Source: UBA7805 sp036146215
GTDB taxonomy: Bacteria; Planctomycetota; Planctomycetia; Pirellulales; UBA7805
Length of the DNA stretch: 15,810 bases
Assembly: GCA_036146215.1 (NCBI GenBank)
Contig: JAYYJN010000283.1
Location: 1-15,810, forward strand
Reading direction: 5' to 3'
Within the stretch, counting starts at the first letter, position 1. Every line of letters starts with the position of its first letter. The notes under the pieces are model-generated. The model saw only the letters and a program-made list of their open reading frames with translations. It ran no database searches and was not told the origin of the DNA. Positions 1 to 8,068 of the stretch are shown here, one piece after another. The translations under genes and the position numbers were made by a program.

Positions 1-66
1 CCCTATCCCATGACTGGTTCGGTAGTTAAACAGGATCCCTCACGAGCCATTTTGACCGGGAAGTAA
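1..66 (+). CDS. Possible 3' end of an upstream gene (partial)
   Basis: Frame 1 is open from the first base and ends in a double stop (TAA TAA at 64-69). The other two + frames hit stops within about 35 bases. The tail reads PYPMTGSVVKQDPSRAILTG followed by K, which looks like ordinary protein sequence. I do not recognise the family. Only 21 codons are visible, so an open frame by chance is quite possible. If real, the gene is co-directional with the DUF368 gene that starts 71 bases later. Confidence 0.35.
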   Translation, partial: PYPMTGSVVKQDPSRAILTGK

Positions 67-137
67 TAAACTCACGATACACAAACGCTCTGCAACAGAT
101 CAGCTTACACGCGGCGATCACCACCCGACAAAAACCA

Positions 138-1070
138 ATGATCAAAAAAAGAGACGGTACGCAGTTTATTCAAGGGCTGCTCATGGGTAGCGCGAACATC
201 ATACCTGGTGCCTCGGGCGGCACGATCGCTCTGATTCTAGGAATCTATCAACGACTGATCACGGCAGTGAGTCACTTTGATCGCGAATGGTTTGATGCCC
301 TAAAACGCCGGGATTGGAAGACTGCCACCGAGCATGTGGACTTACGTTTCCTTACTACGCTTGCTCTTGGAGTAGTTGCCGGAACCGTCAGTCTCGGATC
401 TTTGATGCATACGCTACTCGAAAAATATGAAGCAAATACGCTGGCAGTTTTTTTTGGCCTGATTGCCGCTTCCACGCTGCTGGTCGTGCGTCGCGTCAGT
501 GACTGGAGTCTTACCGGCCTTATCCTTGCAGCAACCGGAGGAGCCATCGCATTTATGATCGGAAATGCCTCGCCTGAGGCAAGTGAGACACAAGTTAGCT
601 TAATTTATCTCTTCTGCTGCGGTGCGATTGCAATTTCGGCGATGATTCTTCCTGGAATTAGCGGTGCGTTGATCCTGCTGCTGCTGGGCGCATACAAACA
701 GGTCACCGGCTATCTCAAGCAGATCTCTCAGGGAGCGATTACCGCTGACAACGTGTTGGGAGTTCTTGTCTTTGTTGCAGGCTGTGTGGTTGGTATTTTA
801 ATTTTCACTAAATTGCTTCGCATCTTGCTCGACCGCTACTATGAACTCACTCTCTGCACGCTTTGTGGGTTCATGGTCGGCTCGCTCCGCAGTCTCTGGC
901 CCTGGTCCGCTTCGCAGCCACCGACCGGCCCGTTAAGCGCGCAAATTGCAGTTTTTCTAGGTTTGGCGGTTGCCGGCGGCCTGGGGGTACTGCTGCTGGA
1001 GAAAGTCTCTGCCAATAAGGAATCCGAAAAATCGGAAATCGAAACTTCAAACGGCGTCAAGAAAAACTAA
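138..1070 (+). CDS. DUF368 membrane protein, probable polyprenyl-phosphate transporter
   Basis: This is a polytopic inner-membrane protein of 310 aa, the usual size for DUF368. It shows the family hallmark near the N-terminus, PGASGGTIALILGIY (residues 23-37), and a matching half-site MILPGISGALIL (residues 169-180). That gives the two-fold arrangement of two PG-x-SG re-entrant motifs. Hydrophobic segments cover most of residues 71-230 and 265-290, and the C-terminus is a short charged tail. DUF368 proteins have been linked experimentally to recycling of undecaprenyl phosphate across the membrane (PopT), so a role in cell-envelope lipid-carrier recycling is the best inference. The start is ATG with no clear Shine-Dalgarno site. 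The stop overlaps the convergent ilvE stop by four bases (1067-1070), so the two transcripts meet tail to tail. Confidence 0.88.
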   Translation: MIKKRDGTQFIQGLLMGSANIIPGASGGTIALILGIYQRLITAVSHFDREWFDALKRRDWKTATEHVDLRFLTTLALGVVAGTVSLGSLMHTLLEKYEANTLAVFFGLIAASTLLVVRRVSDWSLTGLILAATGGAIAFMIGNASPEASETQVSLIYLFCCGAIAISAMILPGISGALILLLLGAYKQVTGYLKQISQGAITADNVLGVLVFVAGCVVGILIFTKLLRILLDRYYELTLCTLCGFMVGSLRSLWPWSASQPPTGPLSAQIAVFLGLAVAGGLGVLLLEKVSANKESEKSEIETSNGVKKN

Positions 1071-1924
1071 CGACGGGTCAATTGATGGAACCGCTCAATC
1101 AGATCCCGTGTGATCGGTCCGGGGCGACCATCACCGATCTGGCGGCTATCGACCTCAATCACCGGGATCACTTCGGCGGCCGTACCTGTCAGGAAACACT
1201 CGTCAGCAATGAAAACATCATGGCGAGTCAATGGTATTTCCTGAACCTCCAATCCCGCCTCGTTCGCCAATTCGCAAACTGCCTGCCGCGTGATGCCGTC
1301 CAGAATGCCTGCTTCGCGCGGCGGCGTAAGTAGCCCTCCTTTTCGAACCAGAAAAATATTATCGCCCGTGCATTCAGCGACTTCACCCTTGTGATTGAGC
1401 ATCAGCGCCTCAATGCAACCGGCCTGCTTGCCTTCAATTTTTGCCAGAATGTTGTTGAGGTAGTTGAGTGACTTAATCCGTGGACTCAGCGCCGCTGGGT
1501 GATTGCGGACCGTGCTTACGGTGACCAATTTCAGTCCGTTCGTATAAAACTCCTCGGGATACAGGGTAATTCGATCGGCGATAATAATTACCTGAGGATC
1601 GCTCGTTTGCGCCGGATCGAGTCCCAGTGTTCCTGCACCGCGGGTCACTACCAGCCTTACGTACCCGTCGTCGATGCCGTTGACTCGAAGCGACTCATTG
1701 ACCGCGTCGGCAAGTGGGTCAATTTCCATCGGAATCTGCAAATGAATTGCCAATGCCGACTCATACAATCGTTCAAGATGCTCTCGAAGGCGAAACACTT
1801 TACCCGCATAGCTGCGGAGTCCCTCAAAGACCCCGTCGCCGTAGAGCAAACCGTGATCGAATACACTGATGCGTGCTTCTTCTTTGTCAAAGAAGGTCCC
1901 GTTGATGTAAACTTGAGTTGCCAA
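1067..1924 (-). CDS. ilvE: Branched-chain amino acid aminotransferase (fold-type IV PLP enzyme)
   Basis: The 285-aa product would transfer the amino group between glutamate and the 2-oxo acids of leucine, isoleucine and valine in the cytoplasm. Family marks are the N-terminal block FDHGLLYGDGVFEGLRSY (residues 22-39), PRIKSLNYLNNILAK (148-162) with the Schiff-base lysine K151, EVAECTGDNIF (181-191) with the cofactor-contacting glutamate, and GILDGITRQ (206-214) plus the late FLTGTAAEV (244-252). The length fits the short archaeal/bacterial BCAT form. The start is TTG (1922-1924), and no better in-frame start is seen. D-amino-acid transaminase or aminodeoxychorismate lyase are related alternatives, but the KSLNYLNN block is typical of BCAT. 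It is the last gene of the minus-strand run, 73 bp downstream of the lolD stop. Confidence 0.9.
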   Translation of the reverse strand: MATQVYINGTFFDKEEARISVFDHGLLYGDGVFEGLRSYAGKVFRLREHLERLYESALAIHLQIPMEIDPLADAVNESLRVNGIDDGYVRLVVTRGAGTLGLDPAQTSDPQVIIIADRITLYPEEFYTNGLKLVTVSTVRNHPAALSPRIKSLNYLNNILAKIEGKQAGCIEALMLNHKGEVAECTGDNIFLVRKGGLLTPPREAGILDGITRQAVCELANEAGLEVQEIPLTRHDVFIADECFLTGTAAEVIPVIEVDSRQIGDGRPGPITRDLIERFHQLTRR

Positions 1925-1997
1925 AAGCTTCTCACTTCAATGGTTTGGACTTGAATCGGACCCGCACCGTTACGGGCCACCGCAGCACGATTCAAAC

Positions 1998-2822
1998 CTA
2001 CTCGATTCGTCCTTCGACAAGACGCACCGTACGGTCGGCCTGCTGGGCAATTTTTTCGTCGTGCGTGACCATGACTATAGTGAGATTTTCACTCGCGTTC
2101 AAGTTTCGCAAGATATCGATAATCTCCTGCCCAGCAGCCCGATCAAGATTTCCGGTCGGCTCATCCGCGAGCAGCACCTTCGGTTGATTGATCAGTGCTC
2201 GTGCAATGGCAGTTCGCTGCATTTCACCTCCCGAAAGCTCTCGGGGCTTATGCTTCAAACGATGACTTAACTGAACCTTCTCGAGTAGCGCTTTGGCCCG
2301 TTTCCGGAAAACCCGTCGATTGCGCAAATAGCCGAAAAAGCCATGACGGATCATCAATGGCAACAGCACATTTCCCAGCGCGTTCAACTCGGGTAGCAAA
2401 TGGTAAAATTGAAAAATAAGGCCGAATGTTTCATTCCGTAAACGATCCCGTGCAGATGCCGGCAAGTTGTCAATGCGATTGTCGGCCAAATAGATTTCTC
2501 CCGCATCAGGCTGATCAAGTGTACCCATCAGGTGCAGGAGTGTGCTTTTACCACAACCACTCTGGCCGATAATGGCCAGAAACTCACCCTCTCGGATTTC
2601 GATATCGATGCCTCGGAGTACCGGGATATCGTTCGCACCTTTGTGATACTTTTTGTGCACTCCCCGCGCAGCGATTTGAAAAAAGGATTCCTGAAATGAA
2701 CTTTTGCTGGCATCCCATGTGCTCAAAATGTGCGCTCCACCCTCCGGGTTTCCACCTCCGCCAGAGGAGCGTGCGACATGGGTGGTCGAATGTTCGGTGG
2801 CCTGACTTGCACTGCTACTCAT
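1998..2822 (-). CDS. lolD: LolD-type ABC transporter ATP-binding protein
   Basis: This 274-aa ATPase has all the expected motifs: Walker A GQSGCGKST (86-94), Q-loop near Q138, signature LSGGEMQRTAIARAL (196-210), Walker B VLLADEP (216-222) followed by TGNLD, and the H-loop in MVTHDE (251-256). The signature and TGNLD are typical of the LolD/MacB/FtsE group, which drives mechanical extrusion of lipoproteins or peptides rather than solute transport. The ABC domain begins at about residue 50. The first 49 residues are a Ser/His/Gly-rich extension not present in classical LolD. The ATG overlaps the stop of the upstream permease gene by 8 bp (ATGAGTAG), so the pair should be translationally coupled and form one complex. 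The specific Lol role is an inference. Confidence 0.85.
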   Translation of the reverse strand: MSSSASQATEHSTTHVARSSGGGGNPEGGAHILSTWDASKSSFQESFFQIAARGVHKKYHKGANDIPVLRGIDIEIREGEFLAIIGQSGCGKSTLLHLMGTLDQPDAGEIYLADNRIDNLPASARDRLRNETFGLIFQFYHLLPELNALGNVLLPLMIRHGFFGYLRNRRVFRKRAKALLEKVQLSHRLKHKPRELSGGEMQRTAIARALINQPKVLLADEPTGNLDRAAGQEIIDILRNLNASENLTIVMVTHDEKIAQQADRTVRLVEGRIE

Positions 2823-4389
2823 AACGAAGGGCCTCTACCGGGTGAAGACGTGCGGCCCGTAGGGCCGGCAATACACTCGCGACAACGGCGATTGCCATAG
2901 CTCCAGCAATGACCCAGACGATCATCTTTGGATCGACAAGCGTAGGAATCTGTTGGAAGTAATAGATCGAGGGATCAAACACAGGTTGACCACTAATCCA
3001 CTCGACCCCTTGGCGGACACTGTCGATGTTGCGCACAAAGAGCAAGCCTAACACAAGACCCGCGCCCGACCCTACGCTTCCTAGCAGCAGACCATACGAG
3101 AGGAAGATGGCCATCACACCGGTTCCTGAAGCACCGAGTGATTTGAGGATGCCGATATCTTTTGTTTTCTCGACAACGATCATGAAAAAGATTGCCAGGA
3201 TTCCAAACCCCGCAACCGCGATGATCAGAAATAGAAGGATATTGAGAATCGCTGTTTCCATCTGAACGGCAGCAAGCAGGGGACCCTGCTTATCGCGCCA
3301 GGTTGAGATTGCATAAATTTCCGGTGGGAAAGCGGCGCGTAGCTTGTCGCGCACCGCCTCGAGGTCTGCCCCCTCACGCAGTTTGATCTGAATGGAGTTT
3401 ACATTGGCAATGCCAGTCGTCGGATCGATCATACCGCGCATCTCTTGTAGCTTTTTCAGCGGTGCAAAAACGAACGCTGAATCGTATTCGCTCATCTTGC
3501 TTTGATAAAAATCGACGACCGTGAAACTACCACTGACCGCCTTCGGAGGTGTACCGGCCGTAGGGAAAGTTAGCTTGACGTCGTCACCGGGAAGGACCAG
3601 AAAATAATGGTCTCCCTCATGCCCCAGTACCTGAGCGAGCGCGTAGCCGATGATTACTCCTGTCTCCTGCTGCGTCGCTTTGTCAAAGACCTGACTTTCG
3701 CTCAGTGGACCCCACTGCTGCTCGACGCCTTCCTCACTCTCTGCCGCCCGTAGCGGAGTATCGATACCGGAAAACGGATCAGCGCGGCCAACCCTTTCCG
3801 GTGTGGTGAGTTCGGGCCGATTTCTTTTCTGCGCTGCAAGCCACGCTTTTTCCTCTGCCGCCAGACGACGTCGATGCGGCCATCCGGCCATCTCCATACC
3901 ATGTCGATACGGGGATTCCTCACCCAGCTCACGATCATGAAGATCGTAGCCGCCCTCGCGTAACTCAAAACTCGGCTCCGTCCGATTTTCGGGATGCTGT
4001 AAATAGTTTGCACAATCGCTGACTTGTGCATATGTCTTTGCATCAATCCCGATAAAATTCACCTGCCTGTGAACCCAACGCTGACCAACCCGATAGTTGA
4101 GCATTGCCGGGACATGCACCGTGGGCGTCATCGCTTCAATGTCGTCCCCGGCAATCTTACGAATCCGATCCATGTGCCACTGACTGTCAGAAAATCCTTC
4201 CAAGCCGTGGCCGTCAAAAACGAGGTCCGAGAGAATACCATGGATCCGATATTGCATCTCGTGCGTGAATCCACTCATCACACTATTGACGACGATCAAC
4301 GTCGCTACCCCGAGGGTGACGCTGATCACCGAGGCCAGCGCGATATAGCGGGTCTGCAGGTAGCGCCAGCAGAGAATTAACTTGTACAT
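2815..4389 (-). CDS. LolC/LolE-family ABC transporter permease with enlarged periplasmic domain
   Basis: This is the membrane partner of the adjacent LolD-type ATPase. With the start chosen here it is 524 aa. It has an amphipathic N-terminus MYKLILCWRYLQTRYIA, TM1 (about 18-40), a long extracytoplasmic region, and TM2-TM4 (about 380-406, 425-452, 489-512), the FtsX/MacB fold. The end, LPALRAARLHPVEALRYE, is typical of the family. ATG at 4387-4389 is preferred because AAGGA lies 6 nt upstream; a longer frame to 4503 would run into lysS. Classical LolC/E are about 400 aa. The surplus maps to a charged stretch at about residues 131-244, before TGVIIGYALAQVLG. Lipoprotein release from the inner membrane is the inferred role. 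Only one permease is seen, so the complex may be homodimeric, as in LolF-type systems. Confidence 0.85.
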   Translation of the reverse strand: MYKLILCWRYLQTRYIALASVISVTLGVATLIVVNSVMSGFTHEMQYRIHGILSDLVFDGHGLEGFSDSQWHMDRIRKIAGDDIEAMTPTVHVPAMLNYRVGQRWVHRQVNFIGIDAKTYAQVSDCANYLQHPENRTEPSFELREGGYDLHDRELGEESPYRHGMEMAGWPHRRRLAAEEKAWLAAQKRNRPELTTPERVGRADPFSGIDTPLRAAESEEGVEQQWGPLSESQVFDKATQQETGVIIGYALAQVLGHEGDHYFLVLPGDDVKLTFPTAGTPPKAVSGSFTVVDFYQSKMSEYDSAFVFAPLKKLQEMRGMIDPTTGIANVNSIQIKLREGADLEAVRDKLRAAFPPEIYAISTWRDKQGPLLAAVQMETAILNILLFLIIAVAGFGILAIFFMIVVEKTKDIGILKSLGASGTGVMAIFLSYGLLLGSVGSGAGLVLGLLFVRNIDSVRQGVEWISGQPVFDPSIYYFQQIPTLVDPKMIVWVIAGAMAIAVVASVLPALRAARLHPVEALRYE

Positions 4390-4456
4390 GGCCAATCCTT
4401 TGGCAAGGACAAGGGTTAGTTTATTAGTTAGTTTTGGTTGAATCCGTAACCACAAC

Positions 4457-6034
4457 TCATGCCTCATGCTCCGGGCGGAGCAGAGGAAATAAAATGACAT
4501 CACGAATCGAAGAACTACCGGTCAGCAGCATGACCAACCGATCGATTCCGATCCCCAACCCGCCTGCCGGTGGCATGCCATGCCTCAAGGCACGCACGAA
4601 ATCATGGTCCATTTTGGCCATGGAGTCTTCTTCTTTCTGGCCCTCGAGTTGAGTTAAAAAAAGTTGTTCTTGCAGATCCGGATCATTCAGTTCGGTGTAC
4701 GCGTTGGCAACCTCCATCCCCTGCACAAACAATTCAAACCGTTCGGCAATCGTCGGATCATCCGCTTTCCGTTTGGTCAACGGGCAAATGCTCGAGGGAT
4801 AATCGATCACGAAGATGGGGCCCTCAAGGGCATCTTCCACTTTCGCCTCAAAAACTTCATTCTTGACCACGTCTGGATGCTTGCCGGCAGTCTCAAATCC
4901 AAGCGACTCGGCCATCGCGGCCACGGCAGCGGCATTCTGTGGATCAATCCCCGTGTGCTCGGCAAAGAGCTCGTCGTAACTTCGGCGAGCAAACGGCGGA
5001 GTAAAGTCAATTTCCTGCTCTCCATATTGCACACGCAGCGGACGCTGACACGCTGCGAGTGCATCGGTGATGATTTTTTCGGTCAAATCCATCATCGATT
5101 CGTAATTTCCGTAAGCCTGATATACCTCAAGCATCGTAAATTCGGGGTTATGTTTTGGGCTGATGCCTTCATTGCGATAAACACGACCAAGCTCGTAAAC
5201 ACGTTCGATACCGCCCACCAGCAGGCGTTTCAGATGCAACTCTAGAGCAATCCGCATAAAGAGAGGTATATCGAGGGCGTTATGGTGGGTGTGAAACGGA
5301 CGGGCCGCAGCTCCTCCGGCAATCGAATGAAGCGTGGGTCCTTCGATTTCCGCAAAATCTTGACCATCAAGAGTGCGACGGATTGAACGGACAATCCGAG
5401 TGCGATCTAGAAATCGCTCTGTGACCCCCTCAGTGTGAACCAAGTCGAGATACCGCATCCGCTGCCTAAGCTCCGGATCTGTCAGACCATGGTGCTTTTC
5501 CGGTGGCGGCAGCAACGACTTGGTTAGAAAATAGAGCTTTTCCACAAAGATCGTCAGCTCGCCGGTACGGGTTTTTTTCAGCTCGCCATCCGCTCCGACA
5601 ATATCACTCAAATCCAACAGTTGCGCAAGTTGCCAGTTCTCTTCGCCAACTTGATTTTTACCGATAAAGAGTTGAATCTTACCGGTCCAATCCTGAAGAT
5701 CGGCAAAGATCAGCTTTCCCTTCCGCCGCTGAAGAACAAGTCGACCGGCGACCCGCACCCGAGGGCCATGCTGCTCGGATTTTCCATCCGCGTCGGCCGG
5801 GTCGGTGACGATTTCCTGCTCCCGATCTCGCACCTTGCCGATCGGCATATGATCATCAAACCGCGTGCCCCAAGGATCAATTCCGAGGGCACGAATCTTT
5901 TCCAGTTTTTCACGACGGGCTGCTTCATGCATACCCACATCGCGATTGTCTGTTTTGTCTTCCGCCATATTTTTTTCAGGCTTCTTTTCCACCGCTTGTT
6001 GTCTTTCTGGCACTTCAGTCAAAGATGAGTCCAT
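4457..6034 (-). CDS. lysS: Lysyl-tRNA synthetase, class II
   Basis: This cytoplasmic enzyme charges tRNA-Lys. It is 525 aa, slightly longer than the usual ~500. An OB-fold anticodon-binding domain spans about 92-170 (RVRVAGRLV at 92-100, FADLQDWTGKIQLF at 110-123). Class II motif 1 lies near 212-235, motif 2 includes YELGRVYRNEGISPKHNPEF (280-299), and motif 3 is GGLGIGIDRLVMLLTGS near the C-terminus. The first 34 residues are a charged, Lys/Glu-rich extension. M23 or M35 are possible alternative starts, since no start has a convincing Shine-Dalgarno site. Motifs are intact and I have little doubt about function. It is the first gene of the minus-strand run leading into the Lol-like transporter, 67 bp upstream of the permease start. 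Confidence 0.96.
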   Translation of the reverse strand: MDSSLTEVPERQQAVEKKPEKNMAEDKTDNRDVGMHEAARREKLEKIRALGIDPWGTRFDDHMPIGKVRDREQEIVTDPADADGKSEQHGPRVRVAGRLVLQRRKGKLIFADLQDWTGKIQLFIGKNQVGEENWQLAQLLDLSDIVGADGELKKTRTGELTIFVEKLYFLTKSLLPPPEKHHGLTDPELRQRMRYLDLVHTEGVTERFLDRTRIVRSIRRTLDGQDFAEIEGPTLHSIAGGAAARPFHTHHNALDIPLFMRIALELHLKRLLVGGIERVYELGRVYRNEGISPKHNPEFTMLEVYQAYGNYESMMDLTEKIITDALAACQRPLRVQYGEQEIDFTPPFARRSYDELFAEHTGIDPQNAAAVAAMAESLGFETAGKHPDVVKNEVFEAKVEDALEGPIFVIDYPSSICPLTKRKADDPTIAERFELFVQGMEVANAYTELNDPDLQEQLFLTQLEGQKEEDSMAKMDHDFVRALRHGMPPAGGLGIGIDRLVMLLTGSSSIRDVILFPLLRPEHEA

Positions 6035-6109
6035 CGGAAGTCAACGCAGAGAGGTTGAACCGCCAGCCCGGGACGGGAGCATGCGACTGTTAAAATAAGG
6101 AATTGCGTC

Positions 6110-6137
6110 ATTCTAGTGAAACCCGATAGGGCGTCAA
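6110..6137 (-). promoter_or_regulatory. Sigma-70-like promoter for lysS
   Basis: On the minus strand TTGACG (6132-6137) and TAGAAT (6110-6115) are separated by 16 bp, each matching five of six consensus positions. Transcription would start near 6103, giving a leader of about 70 nt before the lysS ATG. The -35 begins 3 bp beyond the stop of the upstream amidohydrolase gene, a natural position for a new transcription unit that may include the transporter genes and ilvE. Confidence 0.55.
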
Positions 6138-6139
6138 TG

Positions 6140-7021
6140 TCAGGTCGACCTACTGCTAGCGGTGCCATCGCTCGGCGCAAGGCGATAAAACTGCTCAGCT
6201 GTCTTGCCGAATATCTGCTGCTGCTCCGTAACGCTCAAATCGGCAAGTAACTCTCGCAATGCTGCAACAATCTCACCGTACTGGCCGGCCAGTTCACACA
6301 CGGGCCAATCCGATCCGAACATCAAACGAGTCGGTCCGAAACATTCAAGTGCAAATTCCACATAGGGCCTTAAGTCGTCCACCTTCCAGTGATTCCAGTT
6401 TGCTTCGGTTACCAAGCCCGAAAGCTTGCAATAGACATTCGGATACTCTGCTGCCGCCATAAAATGATCTCGCCAATTTTCCATGCGTCCCGCTGCAATT
6501 TCCGGTTTTGCCAAGTGATCAATCACCATCGGTAGCGTCGGCAATTGTTCAGCGAGAGTGACCACGTGCCGTAGATGTTTTACAAAAAACAAAAGATCGA
6601 ACGGCACTTCATATTTTTCCAGCACCCGGAGCCCCTGCACGATGTCGGGTCGGATGATAAAGTCATCATCCACTTCATCGTGTGTGATATGCCGCACCCC
6701 TACGAATTTTTCTTCCGCCACCAACGCGCGAACCTGGGCTTCGCAATCTTTGCTCTGTAAATCTACCCAACCCACTACACCGGCGATAAATGAGTTCGCT
6801 TCGGCTAGCTTTAAAACCCAGATATTTTCGGCAAGCGAGTGCTGCGTTTGCACAAAAATGGTCCGATCGATACCGGCAGCTCGGATTTGCGGTCGTAAGT
6901 CCTCGGGCAAGTAGGAACGGTGGATCGCTGTTTTATCGGGCGCTGAGAGCCACGCGTAGTCGAAAGTGTCGCTCTGTGTGAGGTCCCAAAAGTGCTGATG
7001 CGCGTCGATCGTGGTGGTCAT
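6140..7021 (-). CDS. Amidohydrolase-family lactonase (L-fuconolactonase type)
   Basis: This 293-aa protein is a COG3618-type amidohydrolase, a TIM-barrel metal-dependent hydrolase that includes L-fucono- and L-rhamnono-lactonases. Visible marks are the N-terminal IDAHQHFWD (H8, H10), GVVGWVDL (81-88), VIDHLAKP (166-173) and YCKLSGLVTEANW (197-209). The C-terminal MFGSDWPVCEL (234-244) carries the catalytic aspartate D238. The length is right for the family. It is the third gene of a tight minus-strand unit, 27 bp after the MDR dehydrogenase, with GAGGGAG about 10 nt before its ATG. With an L-fucose-dehydrogenase-like reductase two genes upstream, hydrolysis of L-fucono-1,5-lactone or a similar aldonolactone to the acid is the best guess. 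The exact sugar cannot be read from sequence. Confidence 0.82.
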   Translation of the reverse strand: MTTTIDAHQHFWDLTQSDTFDYAWLSAPDKTAIHRSYLPEDLRPQIRAAGIDRTIFVQTQHSLAENIWVLKLAEANSFIAGVVGWVDLQSKDCEAQVRALVAEEKFVGVRHITHDEVDDDFIIRPDIVQGLRVLEKYEVPFDLLFFVKHLRHVVTLAEQLPTLPMVIDHLAKPEIAAGRMENWRDHFMAAAEYPNVYCKLSGLVTEANWNHWKVDDLRPYVEFALECFGPTRLMFGSDWPVCELAGQYGEIVAALRELLADLSVTEQQQIFGKTAEQFYRLAPSDGTASSRST

Positions 7022-7048
7022 TTCTTCAATTCTCCCTCGGCCGATCTC

Positions 7049-8068
7049 TTAGCTCACCTCAATCATCGCTTTGATAGCTTTCGCCTCGGGCCGAATAATC
7101 TGCGGAAACTGTTGAGCAACTTCGCCGAAGGGAATCTTATGGGTGATCCAGGGACTCGTATCGATCCGCCCCTCCTGGATCCAATTTATGATCTTTCGGA
7201 AATCGTCCGGCAGTGCATTGCGAGAACAGAGCAGGGTTCCCTCCGGGCGATGAAAGACCGGGTGGCGAAAAACGACCTCACCGGTTGTGAGTCCCACAAA
7301 TACTAAACGGCCTTTAGGCGCGACCAGGGAAAAACTTTTCGACATCGATGCGTCACTTCCTGTCGCATCGATCACCACATCCGGAAGATGGCCGTCGCAA
7401 CACGATTTCAGTTGCGCTACCAGATCGTCTTCCGGCAAGATCGCATGCTCGATCCCCAACCGATCACGACAAAAAGCAAGACGTTGCGCGTCGAGATCAA
7501 GCACCACCGGTTGCGCTCCGCGAAGCCGCACAAACTCAAGCGTTGCAAGGCCAATCGGACCAGCGCCGACCACTAAGCAGGTCTCGCCCTGACGGATGCT
7601 GCCCCGATCCGCTGCGTGGCAACCAATGGCTAACGTCTCGACCAAGGCCAGTTGATCGAAGGAGAGCTGGGACGAAGAATGTAATTTTTCCGCCCGCAAC
7701 ACAAACTGGGGTCGAAGCCCTCCATCAATCATCACTCCGATCACTTTTAATTGTTCGCAACAGTTAATTGCTCCCTGCTGGCACGCATAACAACGGCCAC
7801 AGTGCATGTAGGGCTCCACACTGCAACGATCGCCCACCGCGACATTGGTCACTCCCTCGCCGATGCAGAGTACCTCGACACCCAGTTCGTGCCCCGGTAT
7901 GCGGGGATACTCAAAAAAAGGCATCTTTCCCAGATATCCGCTCACGTCCGTCCCACAAATGCCGCAGCGATGCGTTCGCACCAGCACTTCGCCCGGACCC
8001 GGCGCTGATGGCTCCGGAATCTCGATCATGCGGAATGTTTGGGGCTCGGAAAGCTCAATTGCTTGCAT
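7049..8068 (-). CDS. Zinc-dependent MDR alcohol/polyol dehydrogenase
   Basis: This is a medium-chain dehydrogenase/reductase of 339 aa. Catalytic zinc ligands are visible as C38 in CGICGTD, H60-E61 in PGHELG and E144 in LVETLAIGCHA. The structural zinc site is intact (C90, C93, C96, C104). The Rossmann glycine motif is VVGAGPIGLA (166-175), followed by the acidic residue at the strand end (VLDLD), which suggests NAD rather than NADP. The group includes threonine, sorbitol, idonate and galactitol-phosphate dehydrogenases. The start ATG shares one base with the stop of the aldo/keto reductase gene (TGATG), so the two are coupled. In this context it probably oxidises a secondary hydroxyl of an intermediate in the same sugar pathway. 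It may stand in for the SDR-type 2-keto-3-deoxy-fuconate dehydrogenase of other bacteria, but this is inference. Confidence 0.82.
   Translation of the reverse strand: MQAIELSEPQTFRMIEIPEPSAPGPGEVLVRTHRCGICGTDVSGYLGKMPFFEYPRIPGHELGVEVLCIGEGVTNVAVGDRCSVEPYMHCGRCYACQQGAINCCEQLKVIGVMIDGGLRPQFVLRAEKLHSSSQLSFDQLALVETLAIGCHAADRGSIRQGETCLVVGAGPIGLATLEFVRLRGAQPVVLDLDAQRLAFCRDRLGIEHAILPEDDLVAQLKSCCDGHLPDVVIDATGSDASMSKSFSLVAPKGRLVFVGLTTGEVVFRHPVFHRPEGTLLCSRNALPDDFRKIINWIQEGRIDTSPWITHKIPFGEVAQQFPQIIRPEAKAIKAMIEVS

Noticed and set aside
52..81. Possible promoter for the DUF368 gene (TTGACC at 52-57, GATACA at 76-81)
   Set aside because: The -10 matches only three of six positions and the -35 overlaps the possible end of an upstream coding region. 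Too weak to list.
4390..4503. Longer start for the Lol-like permease
   Set aside because: It would overlap the end of lysS and add a non-family sequence. The ATG at 4389 has a good AAGGA site and begins at the family's normal N-terminus.
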